Shown here one piece after another: positions 7,617 to 14,698 of a stretch of DNA of 16,365 bases. Below the pieces are notes generated by a model, which was not told the DNA's origin, searched no databases, and saw only the letters and a program-made list of their open reading frames with translations. A program made the position numbers and the translations under genes. Position 1 is the first letter of the stretch; each line of letters opens with the position of its first letter. Source of the DNA: Candidatus Aquidulcis frankliniae (lineage in GTDB: Bacteria; Chloroflexota; Limnocylindria; Limnocylindrales; Limnocylindraceae); assembly GCA_009925905.1 (NCBI GenBank), contig RFPZ01000023.1:1-16365 (forward strand). Reading direction: 5' to 3'.

Positions 7617-8537
7617 TCCGAGGATATTGACGAGGACGATCCCCACGTTCAGCACGGCGAGGATCGCCCCGGCGCCAAAGAGAATCTTTGAGAACTCACC
7701 GGCAAGCGGCTCCAAGGCGACCGCGGCCTCCGCCGCTGAGGCAATTGGCTTGCCGAGTGATCCGAGTGCAACCGCTGTGGCAATCACCACGCACGCGGCA
7801 ATGAAGTTCGTCCAGATCGATCCAAGGATGGCGTCGGCGCGCGCCGCGCCGAGTCGCTCAACGCCGATTCCCTTCTCAGCAACGGCAGATTGCAGATAGA
7901 ACTGCATGTACGGCGTGACCGTTGTACCAACCACGGCAACAAGTAAGAGCATCTCAGCGCCGGAAACTCCTCCGAGATTCGGAGTCGTCAGCGACGAGGC
8001 GACCGTCGCCCAGTTTGGATTCGCCAAGAGTGCGGCGGCGATGTACGCCAAGAAGACGGCGGTGAGCGCTAGAAAGATTCGCTCAACGCTGCGATAGGTT
8101 CCATACACCACGAGCAGCCAAACGATCAGGGCGGCGAGTGGGGCGGTGAGCAGAATCGGCACGTTGAAGATCGCCATGGCCGATGCGGCGCCAGCGACGT
8201 TTGCCACGGTGTTCGCGAGGTTCGCGAGCAAGAGGACGACCATTGCAAAGAGTGCCCACCGTACGCCGAATCGCTCACGGATCAAATCAGAGAGCCCCTG
8301 CCCAGTAACGACGCCGAGACGTGCGACCGACTCTTGCACCAGTGCAAGGAGGAGTGCTGTGATGGGAAGGATCCAGAGGAAGCGCAGCCCGGTCTGCGAG
8401 CCAAGGGTTGCGTACGTGGTGATGCCGCCCGCATCGTTCCCTGCGACGCCCGCAATAAGGCCTGGCCCGACGACCGCAAGAAATGCGAGCGGACCGCGGC
8501 GGCGACGAAAGAGATCGCGCAGGCCGAGGTTAGCCAC
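7605..8537 (-). CDS. NRAMP-related divalent metal transporter, short at the C-terminus
   Basis: The protein resembles NRAMP-fold metal-ion symporters of the inner membrane. TM1 holds VGPGLIAGVAGNDAGGITTY, where the canonical DPGN reads D35-A-G-G38. TM6 holds VVGTTVTPYMQFYLQSAV, where MPH reads T208-P-Y210. These changes are like NRAMP-related clades that do not select transition metals, including magnesium-transporting members. About eight hydrophobic helices are visible in 310 residues, while the family usually has about 11 in 400-430. After SKILFGAGAILA (helix 8) the sequence passes straight to NVGIVLVNILGLAV and stops, as if the middle of the C-terminal third were missing or the gene were truncated. 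GTG 8537 overlaps the end of the upstream sensor gene by 8 nt, which implies coupling. Function is uncertain if the truncation is real. Confidence 0.8.
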   Translation of the reverse strand: MANLGLRDLFRRRRGPLAFLAVVGPGLIAGVAGNDAGGITTYATLGSQTGLRFLWILPITALLLALVQESVARLGVVTGQGLSDLIRERFGVRWALFAMVVLLLANLANTVANVAGAASAMAIFNVPILLTAPLAALIVWLLVVYGTYRSVERIFLALTAVFLAYIAAALLANPNWATVASSLTTPNLGGVSGAEMLLLVAVVGTTVTPYMQFYLQSAVAEKGIGVERLGAARADAILGSIWTNFIAACVVIATAVALGSLGKPIASAAEAAVALEPLAGEFSKILFGAGAILAVLNVGIVLVNILGLAV

Positions 8538-9906
8538 GCTTCACCGAGCTCTTCTTCCGTGGCTGTACCTTGCGAGTTTTCGCTGGTGCCTTCGCGCCGC
8601 GCTTTGACGGCGTGCGCGCGGGGGCCTCTTGTGGGCCAGCGGCGGCAAGGCTGTCTGCATGGAGGCGTCGTGGCATCTCGCGGCGCCACTCCTCGGGCAG
8701 CACGTCCCAGAGCGCGTCGCTCACGGTGATGACGCCCATGAGCCGATGGTTGGCATCGACCACAGGAACGGCAACGAGACCGTAGCGGGTCACGACGCGC
8801 GCAACCTCATCGGAGTGCGCCAGTAGCTCGACGGCGACCGGTTCGTCGTCCATGAGTTCGCCCACCGTTGTGGTTGGTGCGGCGAGGACTAGGTCGCGCA
8901 GCGTCACCTCACCCAGAAGGCGCCGTTTGCCGTCGACGATGTAGACCGCAAAGGCAACTTCTGAATCGGGCTCGTGGCGACGAATGGCGGCAAGTGCGTC
9001 GGCGACAGTCGCCTGCGGTCGCAACGCCACATGCTCCGTCGTCATCAAGCCGCCGGCGCTCTTCTCTGGGTGGGCGAGCAGCTCCTGCACGTCGTCGCGC
9101 TCCTCTTTGGTCATCAAGCGCAAGATCTCCTTGCGGCTCACAGGCGAGAGTTCGGCGACTGCGTCGGCCGCCTCGTCGGGGCTCATCTCTTCCAACAGAT
9201 CAGCGGCGCGCTCTGGCTCTAGGTCTTCCAAGAGATCGGTTCGTGTCTCTGGCTCCAACTCTTCAAGCGCCTCAGCGGCGACCTCTTCATCGAGCGTGCT
9301 GAAAATGTCGGCGCGGTCGCGTGGCGTCAACTGGTCGACGATAGTGGCAAGGTCGGCAGGGTGAAGCTCCGAGAGACCGGCGTGTGGAACGCGGAGGCGC
9401 ACGCTAGCAATGGTGGAGCCGAGCGGATCTACATCTTCCCAGTCAATGTACGAGGCGACACGTGACTGTTCACCAGAGAGGCGATTGATCCAGGGATCGG
9501 GGAGCCCAAGTCGGCGAAGAAGTCCCGCGGTACCAACGTCTACAGCGACGAGGCGCATGGCACCCTCAACGAAGTCGAGGATCACGTCGTTGGCGCGCAC
9601 CACCTTGCGCCCGTCAATGTCAACGATCTGCTTATCAAGAAGATCGCCCTTCAGCAGGATCTCATCTTCGCGGCGACGGAAGCGACTGATGTTGACGCGG
9701 GTCGCCAAAATCGTGGCGCCCGCGGCGTCCATGCGCTCCACGCTGCTCCAGCCGAGGTAGATGCGGCGGCGCCCAGTTCGGACCACGAGCCCGGTGATTG
9801 GGGGGTGGCTTGTACCCACGGCGGCGATGAGGTCGTCGATGACACCGATCGTGTCGGCGCTACTGTCTCGAACGGGCTGCCCAATGAGTCGTGAGAGGTG
9901 GAGCAT
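8530..9906 (-). CDS. PRC-barrel / MgtE N-domain / CBS-pair protein, likely metal sensor for the adjacent transporter
   Basis: This soluble 458-residue protein has a PRC-barrel-like module at residues 1-80 (LIGQPVRDSSADTIGVIDDL), a second at about 85-150 (GDLLDKQIVDIDGRKVVR), an MgtE_N superhelical region at about 180-280 with repeated acidic motifs (EELEPETRTDLLEDLEPERAADLLEEMSPDEAADAV split over several short repeats), a CBS pair at about 284-405 (SAGGLMTTEHVALRP; GELMDDEPVAV; GVITVSDALWDVLP), and a Lys/Arg-rich tail. In MgtE channels the N and CBS domains sense Mg2+ and gate a membrane domain. Here that domain is absent and an NRAMP-type membrane gene follows with overlapping codons. I chose ATG 9906 because GGAGGG lies 4 nt upstream; a start at 9918 is possible but that ATG sits directly on the ribosome-binding site. 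Confidence 0.88.
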   Translation of the reverse strand: MLHLSRLIGQPVRDSSADTIGVIDDLIAAVGTSHPPITGLVVRTGRRRIYLGWSSVERMDAAGATILATRVNISRFRRREDEILLKGDLLDKQIVDIDGRKVVRANDVILDFVEGAMRLVAVDVGTAGLLRRLGLPDPWINRLSGEQSRVASYIDWEDVDPLGSTIASVRLRVPHAGLSELHPADLATIVDQLTPRDRADIFSTLDEEVAAEALEELEPETRTDLLEDLEPERAADLLEEMSPDEAADAVAELSPVSRKEILRLMTKEERDDVQELLAHPEKSAGGLMTTEHVALRPQATVADALAAIRRHEPDSEVAFAVYIVDGKRRLLGEVTLRDLVLAAPTTTVGELMDDEPVAVELLAHSDEVARVVTRYGLVAVPVVDANHRLMGVITVSDALWDVLPEEWRREMPRRLHADSLAAAGPQEAPARTPSKRGAKAPAKTRKVQPRKKSSVKRG

Positions 9907-9948
9907 GCTGCCCTCCATTGCTGTGCGCCGGCTCCTGCGGTCACGAGG

Positions 9949-9954
9949 AGTCTA
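9949..9954 (-). promoter_or_regulatory. Possible -10 box for the CBS/NRAMP unit
   Basis: On the minus strand TAGACT fits a TAnnnT -10 element. A start about 7 nt downstream (near 9942) would give a 5' leader of about 36 nt before ATG 9906. No convincing -35 box is seen, so confidence is low. Confidence 0.3.
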
Positions 9955-9975
9955 CGCGGGAGCCCTTGCGCGCGC

Positions 9976-9981
9976 TACCCT
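9976..9981 (+). promoter_or_regulatory. -10 box placed for leaderless transcription of the membrane-protein gene
   Basis: TACCCT (TAnnnT) ends 6 bases before ATG 9988, the spacing expected when transcription begins at the A of the start codon. There is no Shine-Dalgarno motif between them. Both features support a leaderless mRNA and favour ATG 9988 over the longer frame starting at 9898. No clear -35 is seen. Confidence 0.5.
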
Positions 9982-9987
9982 GACCCT

Positions 9988-10884
9988 ATGCCTGAACCAA
10001 CATCAACCCGCCGCCGTGCCCGCACCTTGGCCGCCGAGCGCCTCGCTGCGCTGACCGACACGGCGGCAGAGTTCGGTGAAGTTGAAGTCTCGCGTCCGTG
10101 GGCAGAGACGATCGTCGCTGTCGGCATCGCCGCCGGGGTCGCCCACTTCGCGACCGGCCCAGGCACCGTGCTCGCTGGTGCTGGCGCCGCCCTGCTCGGT
10201 GCCGTTGGAGTCAACGCCGTCCGGCGTTCTGAAGTCCGTGACCTACCTGTGGGCGCTGAGGTGGTGCTCGGTGGGCTAATCGCTCTGGCAATCGCGGGTG
10301 TGGTGCGTCTCGTTCCGACAGGAATTGCCGCGGTCATTGCAATCACCGCAGGGATCGGCATCTTGCGGGCCGTTATTGAGTGGGAGCTGCGCCTGCGCCG
10401 CAGCACGAACGGCTCACTCCACCGCGACCGTGTGGTCAGCCTGGCCGTCTTCACCCTCGTGCTCTTCGCCGCCTCCATCGGCATCTCGGCGCTGGTACCA
10501 GGCATCGTCACGCTCCCTGGTACCCCGTCCGCGCGACCTGATCCGGTCGGCCCTCTCGCGGTGCTCGCCGTGGGAATTGGGAGTGCCGCGGTGGCGGCGC
10601 TCCTTGCCGCAGGCATGTCGAGCCTGCGTCGCGAGCGAACCTCAGCGGTCGTACGCGATGCCCTTGGCGCGGCGGCACTGAACGGCGCAGCCTCCATTCT
10701 GTTCGCATCGGTCGGCGTGGCGCGACTCGCGGGACCAGCTGGCCTGGCAGTCCTCTTCTATGCCCGGGAGATCTGGGCGGCAACCCCCGAGGGGGAGCGC
10801 CGCGACCCCCGCCTGATCTTCGAAATCCTCGCTCTCACGCTTGCCACCGGGGTCGCCCTCCTGTGGATCGGAGTCGGACGCTAG
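9988..10884 (+). CDS. Multi-pass membrane protein of unknown function
   Basis: I do not recognise this 298-residue protein. It starts with a cytoplasmic-looking region of about 38 residues (PEPTSTRRRARTLAAERLAAL). Hydrophobic segments follow at about 40-56, 60-76, 91-107, 110-127, 148-170, 188-208, 225-245 and 275-295, so about seven or eight membrane helices. Basic clusters (RLRRS, SSLRRER) mark inner loops. Gly/Ala-rich helices and few polar residues inside them give no hint of a transport substrate or catalytic site. The gene diverges from the CBS/NRAMP unit across an 81-bp spacer and is likely leaderless. The frame extends upstream to 9898, but that part overlaps the divergent gene's 5' end and promoter and does not look coding. 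The next gene starts 71 nt downstream with its own -10-like box, so co-transcription is not required. Confidence 0.75.
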   Translation: MPEPTSTRRRARTLAAERLAALTDTAAEFGEVEVSRPWAETIVAVGIAAGVAHFATGPGTVLAGAGAALLGAVGVNAVRRSEVRDLPVGAEVVLGGLIALAIAGVVRLVPTGIAAVIAITAGIGILRAVIEWELRLRRSTNGSLHRDRVVSLAVFTLVLFAASIGISALVPGIVTLPGTPSARPDPVGPLAVLAVGIGSAAVAALLAAGMSSLRRERTSAVVRDALGAAALNGAASILFASVGVARLAGPAGLAVLFYAREIWAATPEGERRDPRLIFEILALTLATGVALLWIGVGR

Positions 10885-10892
10885 CGATCGGC

Positions 10893-10898
10893 TATCCT
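10893..10898 (+). promoter_or_regulatory. Possible -10 box before the TPR protein gene
   Basis: TATCCT lies 9 nt after the stop of the membrane-protein gene and would give a leader of about 50 nt before GTG 10956. The same hexamer occurs at 14631 before another gene start. No clear -35 element is present. Confidence 0.35.
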
Positions 10899-10955
10899 TC
10901 CGCAACAGCAGAGCGGGGGGCAACAGCCCGCATGCACCGAATTGAGGAGGCGCCC

Positions 10956-11834
10956 GTGACCCTCGCCAACGAGACCCCAACCACCCAGAAGCCGAGCCGC
11001 ACCGCGAAGGAGCAGGCGGAGATTGCACTGAAGGCGGCCGCTGAAGGACGTTGGAAGGATGCAAGTGAGGCGAACACGGCAATTCTCGCCCTTGGCGATG
11101 CCATCAAAGTTGAGGAGCGCATTGAGGCGCAGAATCGGCTTGCCAAGTGCCTCTGGGAGCAGGGAGACCTCGCCGGCTCAAAGAAGGAGTACCAGGCAAC
11201 CCTCGCCCTTGATCCACTTAATCGCATCGCCGAGCGCAACCTTGAGCGCTTGAAGGGCCTGATCAAGCAGGTGGGCAAGAAGACTACCGCCAGCTCGGAG
11301 GGGGCAACAACGCCCGCCGGCATCTTCATTCAAGAGGCGGGGACTACCGGCTTTGCCGCGCTGACAAACGTTGCCGATGCAGGAACCCTTGCGCAGGTAA
11401 ATCCTGGCGACTCGGTCGAGCTGATCGTTCTTGGTAACCGATTGATCGCAAAGGCCAACGGCATTGAGATTGGGCGTGTTGAGCCGCGCATTGCCGCGCG
11501 CCTCGTCAAGTTGATTGGCGACGGCAATAGCTACACCTCAGGGATCACCTCCATTAGTGGCGGCGATATCCGCATCATCATTCGCGAAGAGCACGTGAGT
11601 GCTGGCAACGTTGGGAAGGTTTCCTTCCCAACTGCCACGCGCACCAGCGACGAGCGACCGTACACCAAGGGCTCGTTCTTCCGCGATGACGAGGGCTTTG
11701 CTGACGATGATGAGGATACGTACGAAGAGGAGACGCCAGTTGCAGAGCGACCGAGCGTCGAGCCGCCGGAGAAGACCTCTGATGATGCGTTCCTCCCTGA
11801 GAGCGAAGAGGCTGGCGGCAACAACGACGATTAG
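10956..11834 (+). CDS. TPR protein with HIRAN-like domain and acidic tail
   Basis: GTG 10956 was chosen because GAGGAGG ends 5 nt upstream; the longer frames lack such a site. The product has 292 residues. Residues about 15-105 form paired helices of tetratricopeptide type (AAAEGRWKDASEANTAILAL; LWEQGDLAGSKKEYQATLAL; LDPLNRIAERNLERL). Residues about 125-215 form a mostly beta domain (VELIVLGNRLIAKANG; IEIGRVEPRIAARLVKLIG; DIRIIIREEH) resembling HIRAN modules, which bind DNA ends or stalled forks; this is an inference from pattern. A conserved-looking hinge (SFPTATR, ERPYTKGSFFRDD) leads to an acidic tail (about 244-292). No signal peptide is visible, so it is cytoplasmic. The zinc-ribbon protein gene follows after 25 nt, which suggests the two work together. 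Confidence 0.8.
   Translation: MTLANETPTTQKPSRTAKEQAEIALKAAAEGRWKDASEANTAILALGDAIKVEERIEAQNRLAKCLWEQGDLAGSKKEYQATLALDPLNRIAERNLERLKGLIKQVGKKTTASSEGATTPAGIFIQEAGTTGFAALTNVADAGTLAQVNPGDSVELIVLGNRLIAKANGIEIGRVEPRIAARLVKLIGDGNSYTSGITSISGGDIRIIIREEHVSAGNVGKVSFPTATRTSDERPYTKGSFFRDDEGFADDDEDTYEEETPVAERPSVEPPEKTSDDAFLPESEEAGGNNDD
11610..11632 (+). repeat. Perfect 10-bp inverted repeat inside the TPR gene
   Basis: GTTGGGAAGG, loop TTT, CCTTCCCAAC is a perfect hairpin in codons for residues about 219-226 of the TPR protein. No T tract follows. It could pause ribosomes or RNA polymerase, bind a protein, or be chance. Confidence 0.5.
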
Positions 11835-11859
11835 TCGCAGATAGGCGGAGGGCGTTCTC

Positions 11860-14199
11860 GTGGATCGCAGCGCCGCCCGACTCACCGCCACACTTTTGCT
11901 CCAAACAGCAACGTCGTCTGTCACGGCAGGTGACCGGCTCGCTGTTGACCTCACCGCACGAAGTAGTGCGTTAGCGCTCGCGAGCGCACATCGAGCGGCT
12001 CGCAGCCTCCTCTATGCCCGCGACGCAGTTGATGAGTGGACGATTGCCGCCGAACTTCGACCCCCAACGGTGCGCGCCTATGAGGCGGCAGCCGCAGAGT
12101 TGCTCAGCGCTGCATCCGAGGTGCTCGATGCCGGGTGGCAGAGCAGCTGTGCGGCGTGTGGGCAAGCGGTGCGCGTTGCAGCTTGGCGCTGGGAGGACCC
12201 GCTCGATGCCGACCGAGAGAACGCCCAACCAACGGCCCGCCGCGCCACCTGTGCCGCCTGTCGTGCCTTGGGGCGGCGCGGCGGTGATGCCGCAGCCATG
12301 CTCCCGCACGAGATTGCTGACGCCGGAACCCTTGAACCTGCCGTCCGCGCCCGTGTTGACGGCCGATTCGCCGGCGCGGTGGACGGCGCTGCGGCGCGCT
12401 GGAGCACCCGTCAGTTGCGCTCACTTGATGCACTGAGCACGGCGTTGGAGCGCTCGAGCGAGAGTGCGGTGATGTTGGGGGCTCTGCGCCTCACTCTCAC
12501 GGAAGCGGCGGCGGCTATGGCCCGACCACAGCGGGCCGGGCGAACGTGGTGGGAGATTGCCCCGTGGCAGGCGATGCTTGACGCGATAGATGCACGCCGA
12601 CGCATTTACCTCACCGCCCAGCCTGTTCCGTCACACCTCACCATGAGCAGCGATCTCTCGGCGCTCACCTACCCAGGCGGTGGCGCGATTGTCCTGCGTG
12701 GTGGAGTTGCCGCGCGCACGTCGTTGGCAACGCTTGTGTCGCACACTCCGGCAATTCGTGTTGCTCTCGTGCGCGTCACCGTGGGGGGTAGCGCCGACGA
12801 ACTTCTCAATCGCGCGATTGCCGCGCGCTGGGCTGGAGCCCAGAGTGAATCGGATCCGCTCCTCGTTGCGTTGCACTCAAACGATGCCGTGACGATCGCA
12901 GCCGCCCTCGCCCGTTTGCTTGTTGCACTGAACCCACTGTTGATGCACGACCCACTCGTGGTGATTGAGCTCGACGACCACGTCGAGCAGTTGGCTGGGG
13001 TCTTGACCGCGATTAGTCTTGCTGGTGCTGCAGGGCACGTTATGCGCCGACTCGATGACGACCAAACACCTGGCCTCACGGTAACGGTGCGGTTAAGTGA
13101 ACCGGCTCTGAGCGGGGAGCAGCCGCGCAGCCAGGTCGGTCTCATCAGTGACCTTGTCGTCGCGCATGGGGAGCCTGTAACGCCACGACAACTGCTTCCT
13201 GCCTACGCTGCCGCGCGCTCGCGTGCTGCGCGTGCCGGGGGAGAGGTGCTTGACGCAGTGGCGTTTACCGACGAACTGCTCGGGGTTGCCAATCTACATG
13301 CCAAGCTCCGCCCCGCTGGATCCTTTGACCAACTGATCGCTGTGGGCGATGGACGAATCTTTGTGGAGGGTCGAGCCGAGCGTGAACGACTTGCGGTGCC
13401 AGCCGCTGATCGCGCCGACGCTGCCGCCTTCGCGCTTATTGGGGCGATTGAGGCAGGAGAGGGCGTAGACGAGGCGTACTTGGCCCTGGACGGCGAGTCG
13501 ATCGGTATCGACGCGGAACTACGCAGCGCAACCTTGGGGGCTTACACGAGCGTCACTGATGGCGTTCGGCGCGCAATCCGTTCAATCTCCGAACTGCAAG
13601 AGGAGCGCCTGGCAATCATCGCGGGACTATTGGAGTTGGGGCCACGAATGGGCCTCCATGTTGCCGTTGCACCCGCACTGACATCTACTCTTGTCGCAGG
13701 GCGAACCCTTGGCGCTCGCACCACCGTTGACCCGATTGATTCCTCGCCGCCACTGCGCCTACGGTCCGACCGTGGTGCATATGACGCTATCGACGCAGTG
13801 CTCTATCGCCGCGGTCGTGTCGTACTCTTGTGCGAAGTTGTGACGGGACCACTCCCGATCGGCAATCTGCTCTTGCAGCGCCACACGCTGATTGCGAGCG
13901 ACCGCGAGGTTGTACGGCTCCTGGTTCTTGCCCCGGCCCTTGTGCCGCTGCTGGAGCTGCGTCTGGCGCGAGATGAGCGGCTACGGGCAGCATGGGAGTC
14001 GGGGAACTGGCATCTTCTCGCTACAGACCGCGTCGCTGCGCTCTCGCGCTTGTCTGCCCCACGACTCGCCGATCTTGAGGGACATCTCGGCGCCGAGCCG
14101 CCCGCGCGAGATGCGGCACAGCTCGACCTCAGCTCAATGGGCTGGGGAGTGATCGAAACTAACAAGAAAGAAGGAGCTGAACATGAGCCTCGCCCCTGA
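11860..14199 (+). CDS. Large zinc-ribbon protein with C-terminal nuclease-fold-like segment, function unknown
   Basis: GTG 11860 has GGCGGAGGG about 7 nt upstream and gives 779 residues. A zinc-ribbon pattern is clear: C97-x2-C100 and C131-x2-C134. Before it, GDRLAVDL followed by Ala-rich helices resembles the stretch after motif I of Zn-ribbon DNA adenine methylases. After it, WSTRQLRSLDAL, RTWWEIAPWQAMLDAI and a Rossmann-like tail (LLVALHSND; DPLVVIELDDH) also recall that family. No FxGxG or (D/N)PPY catalytic motif is visible, so any methylase would be inactive. The C-terminal part (about 640-740) has AIDAVLYRRGRVVLLCEVV: Asp645 and Glu659 placed as in PD-(D/E)xK nucleases, but the Lys position is Val. 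These assignments are inference. The gene sits 25 nt after the TPR gene and overlaps the ABA4-like gene by 17 nt. It encodes no signal peptide or membrane helices. Confidence 0.75.
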   Translation: MDRSAARLTATLLLQTATSSVTAGDRLAVDLTARSSALALASAHRAARSLLYARDAVDEWTIAAELRPPTVRAYEAAAAELLSAASEVLDAGWQSSCAACGQAVRVAAWRWEDPLDADRENAQPTARRATCAACRALGRRGGDAAAMLPHEIADAGTLEPAVRARVDGRFAGAVDGAAARWSTRQLRSLDALSTALERSSESAVMLGALRLTLTEAAAAMARPQRAGRTWWEIAPWQAMLDAIDARRRIYLTAQPVPSHLTMSSDLSALTYPGGGAIVLRGGVAARTSLATLVSHTPAIRVALVRVTVGGSADELLNRAIAARWAGAQSESDPLLVALHSNDAVTIAAALARLLVALNPLLMHDPLVVIELDDHVEQLAGVLTAISLAGAAGHVMRRLDDDQTPGLTVTVRLSEPALSGEQPRSQVGLISDLVVAHGEPVTPRQLLPAYAAARSRAARAGGEVLDAVAFTDELLGVANLHAKLRPAGSFDQLIAVGDGRIFVEGRAERERLAVPAADRADAAAFALIGAIEAGEGVDEAYLALDGESIGIDAELRSATLGAYTSVTDGVRRAIRSISELQEERLAIIAGLLELGPRMGLHVAVAPALTSTLVAGRTLGARTTVDPIDSSPPLRLRSDRGAYDAIDAVLYRRGRVVLLCEVVTGPLPIGNLLLQRHTLIASDREVVRLLVLAPALVPLLELRLARDERLRAAWESGNWHLLATDRVAALSRLSAPRLADLEGHLGAEPPARDAAQLDLSSMGWGVIETNKKEGAEHEPRP

Positions 14200-14638
14200 C
14201 GTATTGAACGCCATCTTCCTTGCCGCGACCATCGGCGTTGGGCCATTCTGGTTGCTAATGGCTGCTCGTCCAAATGCAGAGATCACCCGACGCACGATGC
14301 TCACGCCGTGGCCCGTAGTCGCCATCGGGTTGGTATACGCAGCGCTGGTGATTCCTAGCGCAGGTGCCGTTCTTGAAACGCTCTTGAATCCAACGCTGAG
14401 TGCAATCTCCGCCTCTCTCGCGACGCCTGCGGGGAGCCTCGCCGTCTGGCTCCATGTGCTCGCTTTTGACCTGATCGCCGGTCGATTCATTTGGCTTGAT
14501 GGGCTCCGCCGTGGCGTCGGCGCGCCCCTTCGTATCGTGGCGTTGACGCTTGCCCTCATGTTCGGGCCGCTCGGACTCCTCCTCCACCTCGCCCTGCGCC
14601 CCCGCCACCCCCGAGAAGGGGCGCAAGCCGTATCCTGA
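14183..14638 (+). CDS. ABA4-like (DUF4281) small integral membrane protein
   Basis: The 151-residue protein has about four hydrophobic segments (about 8-26, 43-65, 84-104, 113-138). Its second half carries the ABA4 family pattern: LAVWLHVLAFDLIAGRFIWLD, then LTLALMFGPLGLLLHLALR. In plants ABA4 takes part in neoxanthin formation. The bacterial relatives have no firm role, and I see no catalytic residues that settle one. AAGGAG ends 6 nt before ATG 14183. The first 17 nt overlap the 3' end of the zinc-ribbon protein gene, which implies co-transcription, although a functional link is not obvious. A carotenoid-related or lipid-membrane role is possible but unproven. Confidence 0.8.
   Translation: MSLAPDVLNAIFLAATIGVGPFWLLMAARPNAEITRRTMLTPWPVVAIGLVYAALVIPSAGAVLETLLNPTLSAISASLATPAGSLAVWLHVLAFDLIAGRFIWLDGLRRGVGAPLRIVALTLALMFGPLGLLLHLALRPRHPREGAQAVS
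14631..14636 (+). promoter_or_regulatory. Possible -10 box before the DUF885 gene
   Basis: TATCCT overlaps the stop codon of the ABA4-like gene by one base and would give a leader of about 56 nt before GTG 14699. A small hairpin (GAGCG, TGAGG, CGCTC at 14637-14651) follows directly. No convincing -35 box is seen. Confidence 0.35.
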
Positions 14639-14698
14639 GCGTGAGGCGCTCGCCCATAGAGCGCAGGAGTCCCGGAACCCCGGGGAGGAGCCCAGATC

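Noticed and set aside
9898..9987. Upstream extension of the multi-pass membrane protein
   Set aside because: The added 30 residues are Cys/Pro/Arg-rich, overlap the start and promoter of the divergent gene, and include the -10 box positioned for ATG 9988.
10863..10955. Longer N-terminus for the TPR protein
   Set aside because: It would overlap the preceding gene and has no ribosome-binding site; GTG 10956 has GAGGAGG at ideal spacing.
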